Shown here piece by piece: positions 26,721 through 35,943 of a stretch of DNA of 64,000 bases. The notes under the pieces are model-generated. The model saw nothing but the letters and a program-made list of their open reading frames with translations. It ran no database searches and was not told where the DNA came from. Location: assembly GCA_016715825.1 (NCBI GenBank), contig JADJXO010000013.1, forward strand, positions 186,001 through 250,000. Direction: 5' to 3'. A program made the position numbers and the translations under genes. The stretch comes from Nitrospira sp. (GTDB taxonomy: Bacteria > Nitrospirota > Nitrospiria > Nitrospirales > Nitrospiraceae). How positions within the stretch are numbered: the first letter of the stretch is position 1; every line of letters begins with the position of its first letter.

Positions 26721-27716
26721 TTAGGGATGCGGCGCGCCGATACCGGAGCCTGGAACCGTGACCGGCACCGGAGCAGCCGATTGCACACTCCTCGTGAACG
26801 GGAGATCCAGCAAGGCATAAGGATTCACGCGCGCGCCGTTGAGCTTCACCCCCCAATGGAGATGCGGTCCGGTCGCGCGACCGGTGGCGCCCACTTTCCC
26901 AACGATCTCTCCAGCCCTGACGAGATCTCCCTCCTTGACCAGCACTTCGGAGAGATGAAAATACATTGAGAACAAGCCCAGCCCATGGTCCACAAATACC
27001 CCCTTCCCGGAGAAGATATGATCGACGGTCAACCGTACGAGGCCATCGTTCGTTGCCACAACCTCGGTTCCGAGCGGAGCACCGATATCTTCACCATTGT
27101 GCGGGTTGCGGGCCTGCCCATTCATGATCCGGACACTACCAAAGATCCCGGTTCGCTTGCCTGCAACAGGCTCGATGAATCCTCCCTGCCAGAATTTTGT
27201 CTGAGAATCATTCGCCAGTAGCTTCTTGACCTGGGCTTGTTCCTTTTTCCATCGTGCCAGGCTTTTTTTATCGAGATCGACCTTGTTTTTTGGCAGCGTA
27301 AGACGCTCCACATGAAAGTTCTCCTTGAGAACCTCGACTCGGTATGTCGCCGCCTCGCTTCGTTCTCCAGTCTCTACTTCGACGCGTAGCTCATGGATTC
27401 CTGGTTCGTCTTGCAGGTCGATCCCGAGCAAGCCGACAAACCTGTTCGACTCCTCAGGTCGCGTGTCGGGGAAGAAGCTGATGGAACGGCCTAGAAACGT
27501 TCCCTCCATGCCGGTGACTCCACCATCAGTTGGAACGTTGACTACCAATATTTGACCCTGCTTGCCGCTATAGTGAGCATCACTCGCTTGAGCGCCCAGC
27601 TGGGGGCCCGCAAAGAGATCGACAGGAAAGACAAGGGCGAGAAGAATGACCACGCCAAGCCTGAACCGTCGCACGGTGGCATGATATCGAGCATTCAGCT
27701 CGTCCATCAATCTCAT
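26721..27716 (-). CDS. M23 (LytM) family metallopeptidase, coupled to pafA
   Basis: The protein has 331 residues with an N-terminal signal-anchor (LGVVILLALVFPVDLFAGP). A beta-sandwich region (LLGIDLQDEPGIHELRVEVE) follows, then the M23 catalytic domain. The zinc ligands are intact: HNGEDIGAPLGTEV (H and D) and GPHLHWGVKL (HxH), so a functional peptidoglycan endopeptidase is expected in the periplasm. The start overlaps the pafA stop as ATGA at 27716, so it is translationally coupled to the proteasome cluster. The link between the two functions is not obvious. Confidence 0.9.
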   Translation of the reverse strand: MRLMDELNARYHATVRRFRLGVVILLALVFPVDLFAGPQLGAQASDAHYSGKQGQILVVNVPTDGGVTGMEGTFLGRSISFFPDTRPEESNRFVGLLGIDLQDEPGIHELRVEVETGERSEAATYRVEVLKENFHVERLTLPKNKVDLDKKSLARWKKEQAQVKKLLANDSQTKFWQGGFIEPVAGKRTGIFGSVRIMNGQARNPHNGEDIGAPLGTEVVATNDGLVRLTVDHIFSGKGVFVDHGLGLFSMYFHLSEVLVKEGDLVRAGEIVGKVGATGRATGPHLHWGVKLNGARVNPYALLDLPFTRSVQSAAPVPVTVPGSGIGAPHP

Positions 27717-29089
27717 CGGTAGAACCGTCCTCCGGACACTTGGGAAATTAATTCTTCGACCCGTCGATTCACCGCACTGAATGGATCCATACAGAGAATC
27801 GTCTCTTCCCAATACCCGTTCAGCTTCAGATACGTCCAGTCCACGGTATAGGACCGGTTCTTGGCTCGTGCAAACCGGATAAAGTCCCCACGGACCTTGG
27901 CCCTCGTCGTTTGTGGAGGCGTGGACATCGCCCGTTGCACCATCCCTTCTTCCACGATTCGTTCGATCAGCCCGCGAGACTCCATCAAATAGTACAAGCC
28001 TCGTGTCCGCTTCACATCATGGTACTGTAAATCCAACAAGAACACCCGTGGGTCATCCCACCCGCACTGCCTCTTATCGACGTACGATTGGATCACGTGT
28101 TTCTTCGTCACCCAGTCAACCTGATGCGTAAGCTGCATGGGGTCGTCCTCCAATTGCTGCAGCACGGATTCCCACTTGTCGCATACGTCATCCAAGATCG
28201 GCTCATGGTCCTCCTGGGCCAAATATTCTTGAGCCCGCTTCAAGTAGACTCGCTGGATTTCGATCGCCGTCAATTGCCGACCGTCATCGAGCTTCACCTT
28301 CTTTTTCAGCGTCGGATCGCGTGATACCTCCCTGATGGCTTTCACCGAATCTTCGAGCTCCATCCCATGCACCGTGTACCCTTCTTCGATCATCGACAGG
28401 ACCAAGGCTGCTGTCCCCACTTTGAGGTACGTGGCATACTCAGACATGTTGGAGTCACCGACGATGATATGGAGCCGTCGATACCGTTCCGCATCGGAAT
28501 GAGGTTCATCGCGGGTATTGATGATGCTCCTGGAAGAGGTCGTAGAAGACGACGTTTTCTCATGAATATGCTGCGCCCGCTGAGAAATGAAGTACTGAGG
28601 CTTTCCGGATACTTTCAGAACTTTTCCCGCCCCACTGAACACCTGACGGGTCACAAAAAATGGGATCAATTGTTCAGTGACTTTCCAAAAGTCGACGTCG
28701 CGCCGCATGAGGAAGTTTTCGTGACAGCCGTACGTGTTGCCCAATGAATCCGTATTATTCTTAAAAATATAGATCTCTCCCGAGAGACCTTCTTCGCGAA
28801 GCCGCTCCTCTGCCGCCGGCAGACAGGCTTCCAGCAGCCGTTCACCGGCCTTATCATGGACCACAAGGTCAAGGATGTTGTCACATTCCGGAGTCGAGTA
28901 TTCAGGATGGCAACCGGTATCTTGGTAAAACCGTGCCCCGTTGACCAAAAACGCGTTCGACGGCCAGCTGTTAGGGATCAATCCTTCGAAGATGTACCCG
29001 AGCACCTTCTCCATGGGGAGGTAGATCCGGCCATTGGGAGAAAAAATAAGGCCGTACTCGTTTTCGAGACCGAATATCCTCTGTTTCAT
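27713..29089 (-). CDS. pafA: Pup--protein ligase PafA
   Basis: PafA attaches Pup (or the Pup-like UBact) to lysines of substrate proteins. The product has about 458 residues and begins MKQRIFGLENEYGL. It has NGARFYQDTGCHPEYSTPEC with the conserved Asp, FKNNTDSLGNTYGCHENF and SIINTRDEPHSDAERYRRLH, all matching the PafA/Dop carboxylate-amine ligase fold. The Dop-specific loop after the first strand is absent, which separates it from the Dop gene in the same cluster. An ATG six codons upstream (29107) is possible. It lies downstream of prcA after 89 bases. Confidence 0.94.
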   Translation of the reverse strand: MKQRIFGLENEYGLIFSPNGRIYLPMEKVLGYIFEGLIPNSWPSNAFLVNGARFYQDTGCHPEYSTPECDNILDLVVHDKAGERLLEACLPAAEERLREEGLSGEIYIFKNNTDSLGNTYGCHENFLMRRDVDFWKVTEQLIPFFVTRQVFSGAGKVLKVSGKPQYFISQRAQHIHEKTSSSTTSSRSIINTRDEPHSDAERYRRLHIIVGDSNMSEYATYLKVGTAALVLSMIEEGYTVHGMELEDSVKAIREVSRDPTLKKKVKLDDGRQLTAIEIQRVYLKRAQEYLAQEDHEPILDDVCDKWESVLQQLEDDPMQLTHQVDWVTKKHVIQSYVDKRQCGWDDPRVFLLDLQYHDVKRTRGLYYLMESRGLIERIVEEGMVQRAMSTPPQTTRAKVRGDFIRFARAKNRSYTVDWTYLKLNGYWEETILCMDPFSAVNRRVEELISQVSGGRFYR

Positions 29090-29178
29090 AGGACGTGAAG
29101 GCACCATATAAGCTGTAGAAACAGGTTACACGCCCATTCCGGGATGTGCAACAAACGACACGTTCGCGAAAGTGGAAG

Positions 29179-29865
29179 CTATGAAGAGAGGATTTGTCGG
29201 ACGTCACTCACCGACAAACGACGAAACCTTCGGCCTGTGCGAGTCCGGTCCAAGACTGCCACTTCCAAGCCTTCAGGTTGCAGCTTTTGATTCGCCGTCT
29301 GTTCAAGTGATTCAACACATAGTTTCAACGCAGCGTTGAGGACAGGAGCGTCACTGGAGCTTTTGTCCTTCAACAGAGTTTGGACGGCTTCGGACCGTCC
29401 CCCGATCACCGCAAAGTTCTTTTCATCGATGATGCTGCCGTCGAAGGAAATCCGATAGATCTCATTCGGATGGTTATTCGTACCGGCCTGCACGACCAAA
29501 ATCTCCACCTCAAGCGGTTTCATTTCTTGGCTGAATACGGTGCCGAGGCTTTGTGAGTAGCCGTTCGCCAGGGAACGGCCTGTGACATCCTCACGGCTGT
29601 ACATAAACCCCTTGAGATCGGCGTGACGGATTCCCGCTTTTCGCAGATTTTCGAACTCACTGTATTTGCCCGCTCCGGCAAACGCGATGTTGTCGTAAAT
29701 TTCAGACACCTTGTGCAGGGAAGCGCTCGGGTTATCCGCCGTCAACAGAATGCCGTCGGCATACTCGATTGCGATGATTGAACGGCCTTTTGCAATCCCC
29801 TTCCTGGCGTACTCGGCCTTGTCCTGCATCATCTGTTCTGGGGACACGTAATAGGGCATGGCCAT
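29179..29865 (-). CDS. prcA: Proteasome subunit alpha PrcA
   Basis: The product is a 228-residue alpha-type 20S subunit with the N-terminal gating segment YYVSPEQMMQDKAEYARKG, as in actinobacterial PrcA. IAIEYADGILLTADNPSASLHKVSEIYDNIAFAGAG gives the proteasome fold without a catalytic N-terminal Thr. Alpha rings cap the beta rings and take the C-terminus of the ATPase ring. It follows prcB with a gap of only two bases and belongs to the same transcript. Confidence 0.95.
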   Translation of the reverse strand: MAMPYYVSPEQMMQDKAEYARKGIAKGRSIIAIEYADGILLTADNPSASLHKVSEIYDNIAFAGAGKYSEFENLRKAGIRHADLKGFMYSREDVTGRSLANGYSQSLGTVFSQEMKPLEVEILVVQAGTNNHPNEIYRISFDGSIIDEKNFAVIGGRSEAVQTLLKDKSSSDAPVLNAALKLCVESLEQTANQKLQPEGLEVAVLDRTRTGRRFRRLSVSDVRQILSS

Positions 29866-29867
29866 AA

Positions 29868-30683
29868 TTACGTCTCCCTCGAACGGCGTGCGGTCATCAT
29901 CTCGTCATACACGGCCTTCAACTTGTCATCCATCACATCAGTAATGCCTTGAGCAGTGACAAACTTGGCTGTCGGGTAGATCCCCCGTATCAAATCCGGT
30001 CCACCCGTTCCAACATCGTCGTCGGCGGCATTGTAGAGCGACAACAACGCCAGCTTGAGCGCTTCAGCCTCGGCCAGGTTCTTCCGAAAATGCTCACGCA
30101 TCGTATTGCGGGCATCTTTCCCGCCGGAACCAATTGCATGGTAGTCGGACTCTTCGTATCTCCCACCGGTAATGTCATACTTAAAAATGCGCCCTTCCTC
30201 CCGTTTGACGTCGTACCCGACATAGAGCGGCATCACCACCAACCCCTGGAATACCATCGGGAGGTTCGCTTTGACCATCTGCCCGAGCTTGTTGGCTTTC
30301 CCCTCGCATGACAGCACCATCCCTTCCAATTTCTCGTAATGCTCCAGCTCAGTCTGAAACAATTTGGCCATCTCGATGCAGGGCCCGGCTGCGCCGGCAA
30401 TGGCCATCGCCGACCATTCATCGATTTTGAAGACCTTTTCGATACGGCGATCCGCGATCTGAAATCCTTCTGTCGCTCGACGATCTCCGGCAATCACGAC
30501 ACCCTCTTGATACTTGATCGCCAGGACGGTCGTGGCATAGGGCACGGCCATGGGACCGGTGGCTCGCATCGGCTCAGATGCCGAGGCCATGCCATGACCG
30601 CTCAACGTCAATCCTGGATGCTGCTTGGTGAGAAAGTCAAAGAAACTGGAGTCGTCGTGGTTGGGGAGATACGGCAGCTTCAT
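29868..30683 (-). CDS. prcB: Proteasome subunit beta PrcB, with propeptide
   Basis: The product has 271 residues. A propeptide of about 50 residues (with SSFFDFLTKQHPGLTL, like the Mycobacterium propeptide) precedes the expected self-cleavage site before Thr-51 in PYATTVLAIKY. The mature Thr is the nucleophile. VVIAGDRRATEGF carries the conserved Asp/Lys-region elements, and GTGGPDLIRGIYPTA matches actinobacterial PrcB. The ATG at 30683 is 22 bases after the dop stop, and no pup gene fits between them. Translation starts within the propeptide as in other PrcB proteins. Confidence 0.95.
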   Translation of the reverse strand: MKLPYLPNHDDSSFFDFLTKQHPGLTLSGHGMASASEPMRATGPMAVPYATTVLAIKYQEGVVIAGDRRATEGFQIADRRIEKVFKIDEWSAMAIAGAAGPCIEMAKLFQTELEHYEKLEGMVLSCEGKANKLGQMVKANLPMVFQGLVVMPLYVGYDVKREEGRIFKYDITGGRYEESDYHAIGSGGKDARNTMREHFRKNLAEAEALKLALLSLYNAADDDVGTGGPDLIRGIYPTAKFVTAQGITDVMDDKLKAVYDEMMTARRSRET

Positions 30684-30705
30684 CGTGTTCTTAGGCCACC
30701 ATCTC

Positions 30706-32205
30706 TCATACTTGAAGTCGCTCGAGCAACTCATCAACCGAATCTGCGGTATCCAGCAGTTCGCGCGTTAATGATTGCGTGCCCCGATGTGGATCCATTA
30801 ACGGCACTTTCTTGATGGTGTTATTGCCCGCATCGAGCAGAACGGACGTCCAACTTGCACCGTAGAGAGACTTGGAGAACTTCTGTGCACAGCGCCCACG
30901 AAAATAGGCCCGTGTGCCGGTCGGAGGATTGAGCTCAGCCCGTTGAACCTCCTCCTCCCCAACCATTCGCTCGATGAGATGACCACGCTCCAGTGTATAA
31001 AACAATCCTTTTTCCGGACGGACATCATGATACTGGAGATCCATCAGCTTGATTCGTGGATCAGTCCATCCACACGCTTTCCGTTCCATATACGACTCGA
31101 TCATGTGGCGCTTGGCCACCCAATCCAACTCTTTCACAAGCAACCGTGGATCACGTTCCAGCCTGGTCAAGACATCATCCCAACAGGCCAGCACATCCTG
31201 TGTGGTGGATGGGCAACCATAGGCGGTATAAAAGGTCTGGGCGGCGTGTAGGTACGCTCGCTGAACCGCAAGCGCTGTGGTGGGCCTCCCACCGGCCAGC
31301 TTGACCGTCTGCTTCACCTCAAGGTCACGTGAAACTTGCTTGAACACTCGAACCGGTTCATCAAGTTCCACTTGAGGCAAGTCCGCTTCGAATTCGAGCA
31401 ATTCCAACACGATATCCAATGTCCCCACCTTCAGATAGGTCGACACCTCGGCCATATTAGCGTCACCGGTGATGACATGGAGTCTTCGAAAGCGTGCGGC
31501 ATCGGCATGCGGTTCGTCTCGTGTATTAATGATCGGACGCTTGACCATCGTGTTGAGATCCATGAGACACTCAAAGAAGTCCGCACGCTGAGAGATTTGA
31601 TACTCTGTCGGACTGGTCTGGTTTTCGGCTCCAACCTTGCCTGCTCCGGAAAAGATCGGCCGAGTCACGAGAAAGGGGGTCAAAACACGCGCAATCTTAT
31701 CGAACGACACCGCCCTGGAGACGAGATAGTTTTCATGGTATCCGTAGCTGTTGCCTTTGCCGTCTGAGTTATTCTTGTACAAGAGATATTGTTCGCTTCC
31801 CCTCACACGCGTCATCTCCTGAAGGCACTTTGCGAGGATTCGCTCTCCGATGCGCTCAAACGCCACCACTTCACGCGCGGTTGAACATTCCGGCGTCGAA
31901 TATTCAGGATGAGCTCCATCGACATATAACCGGCCTCCGTTGGCCAATACCTTATTCAGCTGTCGGTTATAGTCGGGATTCGGACGCTCCCGTTCACCAT
32001 CAACCTCAAAGCCACGGGCATCCAGAAGAGGATTTTCATGTTCGTAATCCCATATCGCTCCTGGCGCCGGTAAGGCCGGATAATGACCGATCACAGCAAA
32101 GGAGCCGGAGACCGGATCCATTGCAAACCCGTCCTTCGCCGCAATACCAAACTCAGTCTCGGTTCCAAACACTCGCGGGCGGTTCTTGGGAATGGAATCG
32201 TGCAT
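30706..32205 (-). CDS. dop: Depupylase/deamidase Dop
   Basis: Dop deamidates the Pup C-terminus where it ends in Gln, and removes Pup from substrates. The product has about 499 residues and begins RVFGTETEFGIAAK. The Dop-specific insertion with ALPAPGAIWDYEHENPLLDARG follows, which PafA lacks. The nucleophile Asp lies in GGRLYVDGAHPEYSTPE. LYKNNSDGKGNSYGYHENY and IINTRDEPHADAARFRRLH are family motifs. The ATG at 32205 lies 7 bases after the arc stop. Retention of Dop implies that a Pup-like modifier exists in the genome. Confidence 0.94.
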   Translation of the reverse strand: MHDSIPKNRPRVFGTETEFGIAAKDGFAMDPVSGSFAVIGHYPALPAPGAIWDYEHENPLLDARGFEVDGERERPNPDYNRQLNKVLANGGRLYVDGAHPEYSTPECSTAREVVAFERIGERILAKCLQEMTRVRGSEQYLLYKNNSDGKGNSYGYHENYLVSRAVSFDKIARVLTPFLVTRPIFSGAGKVGAENQTSPTEYQISQRADFFECLMDLNTMVKRPIINTRDEPHADAARFRRLHVITGDANMAEVSTYLKVGTLDIVLELLEFEADLPQVELDEPVRVFKQVSRDLEVKQTVKLAGGRPTTALAVQRAYLHAAQTFYTAYGCPSTTQDVLACWDDVLTRLERDPRLLVKELDWVAKRHMIESYMERKACGWTDPRIKLMDLQYHDVRPEKGLFYTLERGHLIERMVGEEEVQRAELNPPTGTRAYFRGRCAQKFSKSLYGASWTSVLLDAGNNTIKKVPLMDPHRGTQSLTRELLDTADSVDELLERLQV

Positions 32206-32212
32206 AAGATCG

Positions 32213-33982
32213 CTAGAGATAGTGGCCGGTGCTGATGGTTTCAATTTGTCGATGGTCCGTCGGCCCACCGCTGATGGTGCGGATGTGAACGATCTTTTCA
32301 CCTTTCTTTCCGGCGACTTTGGCCCAATCGTCCGGGTTGGTCGTGTTGGGGAGATCCTCGTGCTCCTTGAATTCTTCTCGAATAGCGCGAATCAAATCGT
32401 CCGAGCGCAATCCCGAACCTTCATGTGCGATCACGCGCTTCACGGCAAACTTCTTCGCACGCGAGACAATCCCTTCGATCAATGCCCCGCTGGAAAAATC
32501 CTTGAAGTAGAGGACTTCTTTTTCACCATTGGCATAGGTCACTTCGATGAACTTGTTTTCCTCACTGGCCGCATACATCGTATCGACAGTCAACGCCGTC
32601 AATTGATCGACGAGTGCCTGCCGATCGCCTCCATGCCGTGCTAAATCCTCATCGGCAAACGGAAGATCCGTCGAGATATATTTTGAAAAAATGTCTCGAG
32701 CTGCGGCAGCATCCGGTCGTCCCACTTTGACTTTCACGTCCAATCGGCCGGCACGCAGCACGGCCGGATCGATCAAATCTTGCCGATTGCTCGCTCCGAT
32801 GACGATGACATTCCGCAACCGCTCCACCCCATCGATCTCCGAGAGGAATTGGGGAACGATCGTAGACTCAATATCCGACGAGATCCCAGTACCACGTGTC
32901 CGAAACAGCGCATCCATCTCGTCGAAGAACACGATCACCGGATGGCCATCGTCAGCCCGTTCCTTGGCTTTTTTGAAGACCTCACGCACCTGCCGTTCAG
33001 ATTCACCCACATACTTATTCAGCAGTTCAGGTCCTTTGACATGGAGAAAGTAACTGCGAATTTCCTTCCCGGCTCGATGGCCCAATTTCTTGGCGATTGA
33101 GTTGGCTACGGCTTTGGCAATCAGAGTCTTCCCGCAGCCAGGCGGACCATACAGCAGGACCCCCTTCGGGGCGCTGAGTTTATACTCAGAAAACACCTGA
33201 GGATGCAGGAAGGGCAGTTCGACTGCATCGCGCACATGTTCCAATTCTTTTTGAAGACCGCCGATATTCTCATAATCAACGTCAGGAACCTCTTCCAACA
33301 CGAGCTCTGCCGCTTCGGACTTCGGCAACTTCTCAATCACATAGCCCGAGCGGGCATCATAGAGGAGATGATCCCCGACACTCAGTCGCTCCGCCAGCAA
33401 CGGATCACCCAACTCCGCCACTTTCTCTTCATCGAAATGGAGCGTGACGAGGGCTCGTCCTCCCTCCAGCACATCTTTGAGTCGAACGACCTCGCCCTGA
33501 CTATCGAATCCTTTCACCTCGATCACATTCAGCGCTTCATTGAGCACAACTTCTCGTCCCTTACGTAACTCCGTTGGTCTGATCGAGGGATGGAGACTGA
33601 CCTTCATTTTCCGCCCCGATACATAGACATTTCCGGTGCCATCCGCGTTCATACCTGAAAAAATGGCGTAGGACGACGGTGGTGCCGACAGTTTCTCGAC
33701 TTCAGTCCGGAGCGCCTCGATCTGGGCCTTGGCTTCCTGCAGCGTCGCTGCAAGTCTTTCGTTCTGTTTATTGGCTTGATCAAGTTGATGTCGAGACTGG
33801 TACAGTCGACGGATCTCTTCTTCCATCGATTGTATCTGGACACGCAGCTTATCCATTTCCCGCGTGTGTTCGTCGTTCTTGTGGATCATCTCTCCATCAC
33901 CCTCAGACAACCGCTTCCTAATCTTCTTGACAGAATCGCGGAGGGACCGGAGTCGATTTGGCTGACCTTTGCTTTCCGCCAT
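32213..33982 (-). CDS. arc: Proteasome-associated ATPase ARC/Mpa
   Basis: The product has 589 residues. An N-terminal coiled coil (about 25-85) takes up Pup in Mpa. Two OB domains follow (for example YAIFSGMNADGTGNVYVSGRKM), then one AAA domain with Walker A GPPGCGKTLIA, Walker B VIVFFDEMDALF and sensor VIGASNRQDLIDPA. The C-terminus is GHYL, close to the GQYL tail of Mpa that docks into the alpha-ring and opens the gate. The ATG at 33982 fits homologs; a GTG at 34018 is upstream in frame. It is the first gene of the proteasome cluster. Confidence 0.94.
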   Translation of the reverse strand: MAESKGQPNRLRSLRDSVKKIRKRLSEGDGEMIHKNDEHTREMDKLRVQIQSMEEEIRRLYQSRHQLDQANKQNERLAATLQEAKAQIEALRTEVEKLSAPPSSYAIFSGMNADGTGNVYVSGRKMKVSLHPSIRPTELRKGREVVLNEALNVIEVKGFDSQGEVVRLKDVLEGGRALVTLHFDEEKVAELGDPLLAERLSVGDHLLYDARSGYVIEKLPKSEAAELVLEEVPDVDYENIGGLQKELEHVRDAVELPFLHPQVFSEYKLSAPKGVLLYGPPGCGKTLIAKAVANSIAKKLGHRAGKEIRSYFLHVKGPELLNKYVGESERQVREVFKKAKERADDGHPVIVFFDEMDALFRTRGTGISSDIESTIVPQFLSEIDGVERLRNVIVIGASNRQDLIDPAVLRAGRLDVKVKVGRPDAAAARDIFSKYISTDLPFADEDLARHGGDRQALVDQLTALTVDTMYAASEENKFIEVTYANGEKEVLYFKDFSSGALIEGIVSRAKKFAVKRVIAHEGSGLRSDDLIRAIREEFKEHEDLPNTTNPDDWAKVAGKKGEKIVHIRTISGGPTDHRQIETISTGHYL

Positions 33983-34118
33983 ATCGAAACGACATGAATA
34001 ATTCGCAGAAGCGAACACGAATCAAGCTGGTTTTTGGATTCTAACACCCGACCTAGAGGCGGTCAACTCCAACGGGCGATCTCGCGGTGTTGCTGAGCAG
34101 GTCACGTGGTAAAAGTAC

Positions 34119-34745
34119 TCACACCTCCAATGCACGCATGAACTCATGGACCGCCACCCCGATATCGTCCCGTATTAACAGCGCTCCCATTACGGCAACG
34201 CCATAGGCGCCGGCTTGGCGGACTTCAGAGACTCGTTCACATGTAATCCCTCCGATGGCAAAAATCGGGATGGGCGAATGGCGACACGCCTCATGCAATA
34301 GACCAAGCCCTAACGGAGGCCCAAAAGATCGTTTGGTGGGCGTGTCGAAGATGGGGCCAAGAACAACGTAGTCGGCACCGTCGCAACCGGCACGACGCAC
34401 GTCCTCTGCCGAATGAGTAGACACCCCAATCAGGTGCCCCGGACCAACAATCCGACGTACAGAACGAGCAGATAGACTATCCGCTCGCAGGTGAACACCT
34501 TGCAGATCGAGGGCCATTGCAAGATCCATACGATCATTCAGGATCAATGAGACTGAACGCGATGCTGTCATGCCCTGCATCTCCTTCGCCAGCGAAAGGA
34601 GCTCGCGGGTGGAGAGATCGCGCTCTCTTAACTGAATAGCCTTCACACCAGCCTCAATCGCGTGTTGGAGCACCGTTGAGAGCGCGCGTCCTCGTACTTG
34701 GTGACGATCAGTAACCAGAAGCAAACGGAAATTGACTGGCGGCAT
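34119..34745 (-). CDS. thiE: Thiamine-phosphate synthase ThiE
   Basis: ThiE joins the thiazole phosphate and HMP-PP moieties. The 208-residue TIM barrel has RLLLVTDRHQVRG, AIQLREREDLS-like (AIQLRERDLSTREL), LILNDRMDLAMALDLQGVHL with the Mg/pyrophosphate residues, and IGVSTHSAEDVRRA. YVVLGPIFDTPTKR and FAIGGIT complete the family order. It lies about 110 bases downstream of thiG on the same strand and about 100 bases upstream of arc. Confidence 0.92.
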   Translation of the reverse strand: MPPVNFRLLLVTDRHQVRGRALSTVLQHAIEAGVKAIQLRERDLSTRELLSLAKEMQGMTASRSVSLILNDRMDLAMALDLQGVHLRADSLSARSVRRIVGPGHLIGVSTHSAEDVRRAGCDGADYVVLGPIFDTPTKRSFGPPLGLGLLHEACRHSPIPIFAIGGITCERVSEVRQAGAYGVAVMGALLIRDDIGVAVHEFMRALEV

Positions 34746-34854
34746 GTTTGAAGACGGTTAGACTCACACACTGCGGCGTGAGGAGCCTCACGGTAAGTTA
34801 TCGCATTTTTCTTTCCCCACTCTTACCTTTCACTTCTCACAATTTACTGAATCA

Positions 34855-35628
34855 CTACAGCATCCCTTCGATCGGGCTACTGGCCGTTGCGTACAACTTT
34901 CGCGGAATACGGCCGGCCTTGTAGGCAAGACGCCCGGCATGAACGGCACACTTCATCGCTTCCGCCATGGCAATCGGATCCCGAGCGCCCGCAATCGCGG
35001 TATTCATGAGCACCGCATCCGCCCCTAATTCCATCGCAAATGCGGCGTCGGATGCAGTCCCCACACCGGCATCGACGATGATCGGCACCTTGATCATTTC
35101 CATAATGATTTTCAAGTTATAGGGATTGCGGATCCCAAGCCCCGATCCGATCGGCGCCGCCAGCGGCATGACGGCTGGACATCCCACATCGACGAGTTTC
35201 TGCGCGACGATCGGATCATCATTCGTATAGGGCAATACGATAAAGCCTTCTTTGACGAGAATCTTCGCCGCTTCGATCAATCCCGCCGTATCCGGAAACA
35301 GAGTCCTCTCGTCTCCAAGCACCTCTAACTTCACCAAATCAGAAACGCCGGCCGCGCGCGCCAAACGGGAATACCGAACGGCATCCTCCACACTGTAGCA
35401 GCCTGCCGTGTTCGGCAAAATCGTGTATTTTTTGGGATCAATGTAATCGAGCAGGTTCTCTTTCGATCGATCCGTGATGTTCACTCGACGAACTGCGACG
35501 GTGACCACGTCGGCGCCCGATGCTTCAATCGCCTGTTGTGTCTCGACAAAATCCTTATATTTCCCAGTCCCGACCCAGAGCCGAGACTTGAACTCCTGCC
35601 CAGCAATAATCAGCCGATCCTCTGCCAT
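34855..35628 (-). CDS. thiG: Thiazole synthase ThiG
   Basis: ThiG forms the thiazole ring from DXP, dehydroglycine and ThiS-thiocarboxylate. The 257-residue barrel has RLWVGTGKYK-like SRLWVGTGKYKDF, TVAVRRVNI, LPNTAGCYSVEDAVRYSRLAR and LVKLEVLGDERTL with the Schiff-base lysine. VDAGVGTASDAAFAMELGADAVLMNTAIA binds phosphate. A good AAGAGGA precedes the ATG, and the start lies 9 bases after thiS, which is typical coupling of carrier and synthase. Confidence 0.95.
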   Translation of the reverse strand: MAEDRLIIAGQEFKSRLWVGTGKYKDFVETQQAIEASGADVVTVAVRRVNITDRSKENLLDYIDPKKYTILPNTAGCYSVEDAVRYSRLARAAGVSDLVKLEVLGDERTLFPDTAGLIEAAKILVKEGFIVLPYTNDDPIVAQKLVDVGCPAVMPLAAPIGSGLGIRNPYNLKIIMEMIKVPIIVDAGVGTASDAAFAMELGADAVLMNTAIAGARDPIAMAEAMKCAVHAGRLAYKAGRIPRKLYATASSPIEGML

Positions 35629-35637
35629 TATATCCTC

Positions 35638-35853
35638 TTAAAATGACCCGCCGCCGATAAAACCAAGAATTTCAAGCCGATCCCCATCGTTGAGCACACG
35701 TTTCCCGAATACTGCACGATCAAGAATCTCAAGGTTTAGTTCGACTGCAACCTGCTCCGTCTTAATATCCAGTTCTTGCAGGAGATCAGCAACCGTGGCG
35801 CCGCCGCGCCAGGGCCGAGCTTGTCCGTTTACATGAATCTGGATATCGCTCAT
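35638..35853 (-). CDS. thiS: Sulfur carrier protein ThiS, with an extended C-terminus
   Basis: The product has 71 residues with the ubiquitin-like ThiS fold: IQIHVNGQARPW, ATVADLLQELDI, VAVELNLEILDR and DRLEILGFIGGG. ThiS normally ends at Gly-Gly so that ThiF can adenylate it. Here Ser-Phe follows the glycines (GGGSF) before the stop, so the tail may need trimming, or the protein may be used in another way. The ATG at 35853 has AGGATG upstream. No thiF is in the window. No TPP riboswitch was recognised in the short leader. Confidence 0.9.
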   Translation of the reverse strand: MSDIQIHVNGQARPWRGGATVADLLQELDIKTEQVAVELNLEILDRAVFGKRVLNDGDRLEILGFIGGGSF

Positions 35854-35943
35854 GATATGGGTCATCCTATGAGACCCGAATTCAGCTTGTCAACAAAGCG
35901 ACGCTTGCGTGACACCTCCTCAACACCCGACAATAGGATCATC

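Noticed and set aside
27713..34118. Hidden pup/UBact gene in the proteasome cluster
   Set aside because: Gaps of 2 to about 100 bases are too short for a 60-codon gene, and no frame ending in Gly-Gln or Gly-Glu was found in them.
35854..35943. TPP riboswitch before thiS
   Set aside because: Only 90 bases separate thiS from the divergent gene and no THI-box consensus was seen on the minus strand.
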